Source: Phycisphaerales bacterium UBA1845
Lineage (GTDB): Bacteria; Planctomycetota; Phycisphaerae; UBA1845
Direction of reading: 5' to 3'
Length of the DNA stretch: 39,442 nucleotides
NCBI GenBank assembly: GCA_002338715.1
Contig: DDIR01000073.1
Span: 1-39,442, forward strand
Shown here: in pieces, positions 34,254-39,442 of the stretch
Numbering within the stretch: position 1 is the first letter of the stretch
Layout: each line of letters starts with the position of its first letter
Notes under the pieces: generated by a model
What the model was told of the DNA's origin: nothing
Databases searched by the model: none
Seen by the model: only the letters and a program-made list of their open reading frames with translations
Program-made: the position numbers and the translations under genes

Positions 34254-34257
34254 ATGA
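34221..34257 (+). promoter_or_regulatory. seven-codon leader ORF with strong ribosome binding site, overlapping the next start
   Basis: AGGAGAG (34221-34227) is followed six bases later by ATG 34234 and the reading frame MNRAPGS, which stops at TGA 34255-34257. Its stop overlaps the ATG (34254) of the NeuD-like gene as ATGA. The best Shine-Dalgarno in this region therefore serves the mini-ORF, not the gene itself, which suggests translational coupling. Confidence 0.5.
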
Positions 34258-34994
34258 GGAGTGTGATTGTGGGGGCAGGCGGTCATGGCCGCGTCGTCCT
34301 CGACATCCTGATGCGAAGCGCCGCTCACCAGGTGGCTGGCTTCATTGATTCCGATCCGTCGCTCACGGGTAGGCGCATGGATGGCAAGCCCGTTCTGGGC
34401 GTGCTCGATGACCTTCCGACGCTGCGCAAGGAGTTGGGCGTCGATGCGGCGATTGTGGCGATCGGTGACAACGGCATCCGCCGCGCGTTCGCCGACCGAA
34501 TCTCAGAAATGGGATTCGTCCTCATCAACGCCATTCACCCTTCCGCCAATCTGGCCCAAAGCGTGTCGCTGGGCAGCAACATCGTCATCGCTGCCGGCGC
34601 ACTGGTTTGTGCCCACTGCCACATCGGCGACTCCGTGATTCTCAATACCGGCTGCATCGTCGATCACGAATCGATGATCGCACCCGGAAGCCACGTATGC
34701 CCAGGCGCAAGAATCGCCGGCCGCGTGAACATCCAGGCTGGCGCGTTTATTGGCATCGGCGCGACCGTGATTCAATCGGTGCAGATCGGACACCACGCTA
34801 TTGTCGGCGCAGGCGCAGTCGTCATCGATGATGTGTCACCGCTTTCAACCGTCGTGGGTGTTCCCGCACGTACCACCCACCGCGCTGTCTCAACCGGCGC
34901 AACCGATCGCGAAGTCGTTGGCGATCAAATCAGCGCTCAGGAACTCGTGGCGCCGCTGATGCACGCAACGGCTGGCCATAGTCGAAGCGTCTAA
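34254..34994 (+). CDS. NeuD/PglD-family sugar O- or N-acyltransferase
   Basis: A 246-residue protein with the two-part NeuD/PglD architecture. An N-terminal Rossmann-like nucleotide-sugar-binding part (about 1-90) opens with SVIVGAGGHGRVVLDIL. A left-handed beta-helix of hexapeptide repeats (about 95-212) holds VSLGSNIVIAAGALVCAHCHIG, the catalytic-type His in IVDHESMIAPG, and ends with the usual VVGVPAR cap. Family members use acetyl-CoA to acylate sialic acid, bacillosamine or other capsule and glycan sugars. A 30-residue non-conserved tail follows. Translation is probably coupled to the short leader ORF overlapping its start. The divergent EpsI-family gene and the TMTC-like gene nearby fit a surface-glycan role. 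Confidence 0.85.
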   Translation: MRSVIVGAGGHGRVVLDILMRSAAHQVAGFIDSDPSLTGRRMDGKPVLGVLDDLPTLRKELGVDAAIVAIGDNGIRRAFADRISEMGFVLINAIHPSANLAQSVSLGSNIVIAAGALVCAHCHIGDSVILNTGCIVDHESMIAPGSHVCPGARIAGRVNIQAGAFIGIGATVIQSVQIGHHAIVGAGAVVIDDVSPLSTVVGVPARTTHRAVSTGATDREVVGDQISAQELVAPLMHATAGHSRSV

Positions 34995-35167
34995 CAGCAT
35001 CGCGATATCCACACTTTGGTTATCGGGCCAACGAATTGCGACCAGGTCCGAATAACGATCGAAATTCACGCCGCATCGCGCAATTGTCGTCAGCCGCATT
35101 AAGCCAATCCCCACGCAATCCGACAGACCCTTAGGAATACCGTGTTTATAGGTAGAAGGGATAATCC

Positions 35168-36484
35168 ATGCGCCTCCAGGTTCTCGATCCGGAAACGAAA
35201 TTCTCCTGCGGTAGCTGCACCAAGTGTTGCGATCAGCCGTGGGGTACGCTGATCGAGCGCGACAAAGCCGAGGCGCTCAAGCAGCACGACTTCAGCGCCT
35301 ATCCGCAACTGGTCGGCAAGCAGTTTTACCACGCCGACAAGGAAACGCCCGAGCAGTATTACGTGCTGGCCAAAGGCGAAGGGACGCGCTGTCTGTTTCT
35401 CGATGCCGACGGTCTTTGCATCATCCACAAAGAAATGGGCCCGGAAGCGAAACCCTACCCGTGTTTGAAATTCCCGTACACCGTCACCGAAACACCCATC
35501 GACGATCGCATTTCGGTCGACTTCGGATGCCCAGCCGTCCAGTCGATGCGCGGTCCGCAACTCAGCGAACAGCTTGAAGACATTCAAACCGTCGTGGAAC
35601 AGAGCGAACGCCCGGTTAGTCATAACGCCCGTATTCAACTCGACCCGCAATGCACGCTTTCGGTCGATGAAGCCGAAGCGCTTTATGAACGACTGTGGCG
35701 CATCTTTGAATCGTCGCGCAAAGGCGATATGTGGACGCGGTTTTCGGCGGCGCTGTCATTGCTCGTTGGTGTGCGGCGCTACAAACAGCAGGTCACTTCG
35801 AACGAAACCAACGCGACGCTCATCGAACTGTTGCGCAGCGATGCAAAACTTCCCGACATGCCCGACGTGACGAATATCACGGCGTACACCAAACCGTCCG
35901 AAGCATCGAGCCCGGCGCGGCTGCTCTTTGCATCAACTGTGTTTCGCGACACTGTTCCCGCGTCGTCATCATTCAGCATGAGCTTCTGGAAGCGGTTGAC
36001 GATGTTCCCCAAGCTGATGTCGCTCGCACGGTTGAACGGTGCGTATCCGTCGCGTTTGCTCGGTCGCAACATCGACATCAACCAAGTGTTGGCCCACCCG
36101 GTCGAACCCGCGCTGGACGACGCAGCCACCGATTTGCTGCTTCGATACATGCGTTCGCGCATCTGGCAACGCACGTTGATGGGCACGCGCCTGAGCATCA
36201 TCGCCGGCATGCACCAGCACATTCATGATTTTAGCGCAGTCGTGTTCTTCGCGCGGGCAGAAGCGCAGCACACCGGTAAGAACCGTCTTGATGAATCGCT
36301 GATTCGCTTCGGACTAAACCGCGTGGAATTCCATCTCGCCAGTCAGCAGCGGTTGTTCGATCAAAACCTCATCAGCTGGTTCGCCAACCAATTGCAGAGT
36401 CCGACGGTCGCGCTGCAGAGCCTGCGGTTGATGTCGCTCGTACCAGCCCCCGTGCAGGTAGAGGCCGAATCAACAAACGCGTGA
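35168..36484 (+). CDS. FliB/YkgJ-like Cys-cluster protein (putative lysine N-methylase family)
   Basis: A 438-residue protein whose first 125 residues carry a metal or Fe-S-type Cys cluster: FSCGSCTKCC (C14, C17, C20, C21), CLFLDADGLCIIHKEMG (C75, C84), KPYPCLKFPY (C99) and C121. The spacing matches the YkgJ/UPF0153 family and the start of FliB flagellin lysine N-methylases. The remaining 310 residues are mostly helical, as in FliB-type long members, rather than short YkgJ proteins. A good AGAAGGG ribosome binding site precedes ATG 35168. No flagellar gene is nearby, so flagellin methylation is not implied; another protein or metal-dependent substrate is possible. It is convergent with the TMTC-like gene. 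Confidence 0.7.
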   Translation: MRLQVLDPETKFSCGSCTKCCDQPWGTLIERDKAEALKQHDFSAYPQLVGKQFYHADKETPEQYYVLAKGEGTRCLFLDADGLCIIHKEMGPEAKPYPCLKFPYTVTETPIDDRISVDFGCPAVQSMRGPQLSEQLEDIQTVVEQSERPVSHNARIQLDPQCTLSVDEAEALYERLWRIFESSRKGDMWTRFSAALSLLVGVRRYKQQVTSNETNATLIELLRSDAKLPDMPDVTNITAYTKPSEASSPARLLFASTVFRDTVPASSSFSMSFWKRLTMFPKLMSLARLNGAYPSRLLGRNIDINQVLAHPVEPALDDAATDLLLRYMRSRIWQRTLMGTRLSIIAGMHQHIHDFSAVVFFARAEAQHTGKNRLDESLIRFGLNRVEFHLASQQRLFDQNLISWFANQLQSPTVALQSLRLMSLVPAPVQVEAESTNA

Positions 36485-36494
36485 TGACGCCATT

Positions 36495-36559
36495 GTAGGG
36501 TGGGCCGTGCCCACCATGTCGTTCGCCAACGAAACGGCGGTGGGCACGGCCCACCCTAC
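36495..36559. terminator. perfect 21-bp inverted repeat between convergent genes
   Basis: GTAGGGTGGGCCGTGCCCACC (36495-36515) and its exact complement (36539-36559) enclose a 23-base centre that itself holds a TCGTT/AACGA hairpin. There is no T-run. It lies 10 bases after the FliB-like stop and 9 bases after the TMTC-like stop on the other strand, so it may end transcription bidirectionally. The sequence resembles widespread GGGTGGGCCGTGCCCACC intergenic repeats. Confidence 0.65.
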
Positions 36560-36568
36560 GGGATGCGA

Positions 36569-39082
36569 TTATTCCGGCGCGTTCCCTCCGAGCATCGCAT
36601 CGATTCTTGCGATCCATTCCGAATCATCGGACCGTTTCTTAAATTCATCTGCCGCCAGCGCAACCCATTCACTACGGCCGGTCTGACTGCTGAAAAGGCA
36701 AAGCACGTAGTAGGGCCAGGGATTGTCCGGCTGCGATTCCGCACAGGCCTGAAGAACCGCGTTAAAATCATCGAACTGCCGCGCACCGTTCAATGCGCGA
36801 TCGCGCACCAAGTCCTGCGCGATCGCGATCGCCCGCTGCGAATCTGAATTCCGAATCGCCAAGCCGCACGCCACGAAGCGCCCGTGAAGATCATGCGCAT
36901 TTTCGTGCAACGACTTCTGCGCCGACTGCTCAGCCAACGTCCACTGTTGCGCCAGCGCAGACAACCACGCATACTTGCCCAAGAGGTCGGCTGCATTGGG
37001 TTCATCTTGAATCGCGCGAACCAAGTGCGAGGCGGCTGACACCGGATTACCCGTCGCCAACGCGTTGCGAATCGAAATATCGAGCAGATTCCGATTGGTG
37101 GGATGACGACCCAAGTACGAATCGATCACCGCGGTTGCGGCAGACCTGTCGGACTTCGCGATCAAAGCGTCGGCCAACCCGCGCGTCGCCAATTCCGATT
37201 CCGGATCAATCGCCAGCGCCTGGCGAAAGTGGTTCGCCGCAACATCATGCTTGCCCAGCGCATTGGCGCACACACCCGCATTCAACCTTGCCGGCAAGTA
37301 CGACGCATACCTTGCGAGGAGGTCTTCAAGACGCGCGAGCGCCGGTGCAAAATTGCCATCGGCCATCTCGATTTCCGCAATCGATGCAATCGGCACCGGA
37401 TCAAACGGGTTGTTCGCGATCATCTGCTCATAAACGTCGCGGGCTTTTTCGGGTTGATTCAACTGCTGATGAAGGCGGGCCAGCCGCAACAATCCCGGAT
37501 TGAAATTCGGCAGCAGGCTGGCGCATGCTTCGTGCTCAACCAATGCTTCGTCGATGCGGTCTGCCCGTTCGAGAGCGATGCCCAGGCGATGGTGGGCTTT
37601 GCCGTAGTCGGGGTCTGCCGTGACCGCTTGCTGCAACGTTTCGATCGCCTCCGGTGTGTGACCCAATGCGAGCTGGGACATCCCGATGATCTGCTTGGCC
37701 TCGCAGGTCTTTGGCGAATCCGTTTGTTTCAACGCGTTGGTCGCGACATCGATGGCATCTTTGTATTGACCGCCGAGAAACAAACTCCAACCGTGTGCGA
37801 TTGCAGAGTCGGGATGATCGGGATAGAGCGCCAGGATGCGCGCCGATCGGGCGATGTCATCGCGATAGTATGGAATCGCCCGCCAACTTAATCCGACCAA
37901 TATAGCGCAAACAGTGGTAAGCAGTCCGAAGCTGACGGCTGCCCGAGTCTGCTTCTGTGCGTGACTGAAGAGTTTCTCCGACAGGCAAATCAAAACTGCG
38001 CCGATCATCCAACACGCGCCAACCATCGGCAAGTACATGTAGCGCTCGGCCACCAGTTGGTTGCGCGACGGAATCCACGGCAACGTGATGGCCAATGCGC
38101 CGATGATCCATAGCGCGCCGAGAATTCCCGTTCGCGATTTGCGCATCGATGCAGCCACCGCGATCAATGCCGCGACAACGATCGCCACGCTGGTCAGGAT
38201 GTCGGGATGCGACCAGGTGATCTGGTCAGCCGCAGGATGAAACGGCGACAAACCAACCGGAACAATCAACCGCTTCAGATACCAGCCGAGCGCCAGGATC
38301 GTTCGCGCGGCGGCTGACCCCTGCAAATGTTGGACGCCATCCGAGATCATCGTTCGGCTGGCATTGAAGTTAATCAGCGCGAATCCCATCGCGATCAGAA
38401 CGATCGCACCCCATCCCGCCCACCAGCGTTTGGGTGGCTTCGTCCTGGTATACAAGGGTGGAATCAACAGCAGCAGGGGCAGACAGATGCGCACCTTGCT
38501 CATCATGCAAAGGGCGGTAAACGCGATGGCGACGGCCATCCAGATCAGCTTCGGAGACGTTCGCCAACGCTCCATCGCCAACACGGTGAGGAGCCCGAAC
38601 GCGGTCGAAAGCAGCATCATTCGTCCGTTGATCCAGGCGACAGCTTCCACGTTGAGCGGATGGACCGCGAAGATCATCGCGGAAGCAAACGCCAGCCCGC
38701 GATGGTTGGTGATGCGCAGAAGCACGAAAAAGACGAGCAGCGCGTTGACCGCATGCAAGCCGACATTGTGCGCGTGCGCAACCCAGGCGATGGAATTCAT
38801 GCTGGCATCGGTCGGCGTGAGTCCCAGAGCGCGGATGACCACGAAGTCGAACGAAAGACTGAGCATCGCGACCGGTTGATAAAGGTCGCGGTGGACGATC
38901 TCGAAGAGTTGCACCGCATGGGACAACGACGGGCGGTTGACCAGGTAGTGATCGCGGACGAGTTGGATGTCATCGCCCGACAGGTACCCGCCGCCAACCG
39001 ACGGCGCTCCCATGACGATCGCAGCCAGCGCGATGACCGCCAGCGCGATCCAATTGAATGATTTGGACGGGTCCGTTTGCAT
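36569..39082 (-). CDS. TMTC-like polytopic membrane glycosyltransferase with C-terminal TPR domain
   Basis: An 837-residue protein. The N-terminal half (about 1-420) has around ten membrane helices with GT-C features: an acidic first-loop motif GGGYLSGDDIQLV, the block AVHPLNVEAVAWINGRMMLLS (closely like the HPxxTEAVxxxxGRxxLLS block of TMTC proteins) and VAERYMYLPMVG before the last helices. The C-terminal half (about 430-837) is TPR repeats ending with GYARG-free acidic helices. Animal TMTC proteins O-mannosylate secreted proteins with dolichol-linked mannose; a bacterial protein would use a polyprenyl-linked sugar on periplasmic proteins, by inference. The start is ATG 39082; the TTG at 39145 would add 21 residues with no better ribosome binding site. 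Confidence 0.82.
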   Translation of the reverse strand: MQTDPSKSFNWIALAVIALAAIVMGAPSVGGGYLSGDDIQLVRDHYLVNRPSLSHAVQLFEIVHRDLYQPVAMLSLSFDFVVIRALGLTPTDASMNSIAWVAHAHNVGLHAVNALLVFFVLLRITNHRGLAFASAMIFAVHPLNVEAVAWINGRMMLLSTAFGLLTVLAMERWRTSPKLIWMAVAIAFTALCMMSKVRICLPLLLLIPPLYTRTKPPKRWWAGWGAIVLIAMGFALINFNASRTMISDGVQHLQGSAAARTILALGWYLKRLIVPVGLSPFHPAADQITWSHPDILTSVAIVVAALIAVAASMRKSRTGILGALWIIGALAITLPWIPSRNQLVAERYMYLPMVGACWMIGAVLICLSEKLFSHAQKQTRAAVSFGLLTTVCAILVGLSWRAIPYYRDDIARSARILALYPDHPDSAIAHGWSLFLGGQYKDAIDVATNALKQTDSPKTCEAKQIIGMSQLALGHTPEAIETLQQAVTADPDYGKAHHRLGIALERADRIDEALVEHEACASLLPNFNPGLLRLARLHQQLNQPEKARDVYEQMIANNPFDPVPIASIAEIEMADGNFAPALARLEDLLARYASYLPARLNAGVCANALGKHDVAANHFRQALAIDPESELATRGLADALIAKSDRSAATAVIDSYLGRHPTNRNLLDISIRNALATGNPVSAASHLVRAIQDEPNAADLLGKYAWLSALAQQWTLAEQSAQKSLHENAHDLHGRFVACGLAIRNSDSQRAIAIAQDLVRDRALNGARQFDDFNAVLQACAESQPDNPWPYYVLCLFSSQTGRSEWVALAADEFKKRSDDSEWIARIDAMLGGNAPE

Positions 39083-39294
39083 GATCGATTCGATTGTCAC
39101 TGCCAACCCGCGATCCGGCAACTCAGACGCAGCAGGGGGCGTCAATTCTGATCAAACAACACGCGAGATCGCCGCCAAACTGGGCAAGCAACGGAGCCAA
39201 CCCGCGACCGCAGATCAGCAAACGCGGATTGACCCATCACCGTCCGAAAACAACTCCACTGGCGGTCCTCTCAGGCCGAAATAACCCTTATAGA

Positions 39295-39442
39295 ATGCAC
39301 GAATCGAATCCGGTTATTCGAATGATGGGAGCCGCGTTTCGCACGCGCCGACTCCTCGCAGTGGTCGCCTGGACCGCAGCGTTTCTGCTGACGGCAGAAG
39401 CCGCGGTTCGCGTCCGCGCGTGGGTCCGGCGGGGTGAGACCG
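39295..39442 (+). CDS. 5' end of a membrane-anchored protein, cut by the window edge
   Basis: Forty-nine codons are visible from ATG 39295: a basic N-terminus (MHESNPVIRMMGAAFRTRR), then a single hydrophobic helix (LLAVVAWTAAFLLTAEAAV) and a basic stretch RVRAWVRRG. This N-terminal style is common in SGNH/GDSL-type hydrolases anchored in the membrane, but the informative part is missing. It is divergent from the TMTC-like gene with a 212-base gap. A TATAGA box lies directly before the ATG. Confidence 0.45.
   Translation, partial: MHESNPVIRMMGAAFRTRRLLAVVAWTAAFLLTAEAAVRVRAWVRRGET

Overview
The window looks like a chromosomal piece of a planctomycete, most likely a Phycisphaerae-type bacterium. 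This is inferred from gene content only; no rRNA or other marker is present. The main clues are three secreted proteins that start with a signal peptide and end in a dockerin-like pair of acidic Ca-binding-type loops, the many DxNxNGxPDxCE and Cys-rich 'G-A-C-C' modules, an EpsI-type exosortase-associated protein, and a TMTC-like membrane/TPR glycosyltransferase. No tRNA, rRNA, CRISPR array, transposase or phage gene was found.

Layout. 1-1549: three small genes, two of them SUKH (SMI1/KNR4) proteins of the toxin-immunity type, in what looks like an accessory region. 1780-4559 (minus): a two-gene operon of a double-domain GT2 glycosyltransferase and a ROK/ASKHA sugar-kinase-like protein. 4632-5549: a tandem-GNAT protein. 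5550-6503: about 950 bases without a protein gene, holding a dispersed palindromic repeat, a hairpin-rich stretch with a recurring YTGGGGA motif, and a strong intrinsic terminator at 6347-6396. 6504-8151: a membrane transglutaminase-like protein and uracil phosphoribosyltransferase (upp).

8422-19696: two very large secreted proteins (1591 and 2084 aa) make up over a quarter of the window. They are built from shared parts: seven-repeat FG-GAP (integrin-like) propellers, a Cys-ladder right-handed beta-helix with GGA/FxxN rungs like chlamydial PMP repeats, choice-of-anchor-Q-type modules and a dockerin-like tail. The second protein carries an in-register duplication with a 2049-base period.

19839-24320: mostly housekeeping genes: typA/bipA, a stand-alone IF2-N-domain mini-protein translationally coupled to moaC, a DUF5658-like membrane protein, a STAS protein, and a receiver-like protein that lacks the phospho-acceptor Asp. 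24425-28208 (minus): a third dockerin-tailed Cys-rich secreted protein and a pair of CNNM/CorC-type transporters. 28323-33880 (minus): a 1535-aa membrane-anchored TPR protein and an EpsI-family protein. These resemble part of an exosortase/exopolysaccharide system, but no exosortase and no PEP-CTERM tail are present here. 34254-36484 (plus): a NeuD/PglD-like acyltransferase and a FliB/YkgJ-like Cys-cluster protein. 36569-39082 (minus): the TMTC-like protein. A truncated gene leaves the right edge.

A common theme of the right half and the 2-4.5 kb region is envelope and extracellular work: sugar activation and transfer, surface-protein secretion, TPR scaffolds and glycan O-acylation. The best candidates for something undescribed are the giant modular propeller/beta-helix surface proteins, the structured intergenic region at 6.0-6.4 kb, and the moaC-coupled IF2-N mini-protein.
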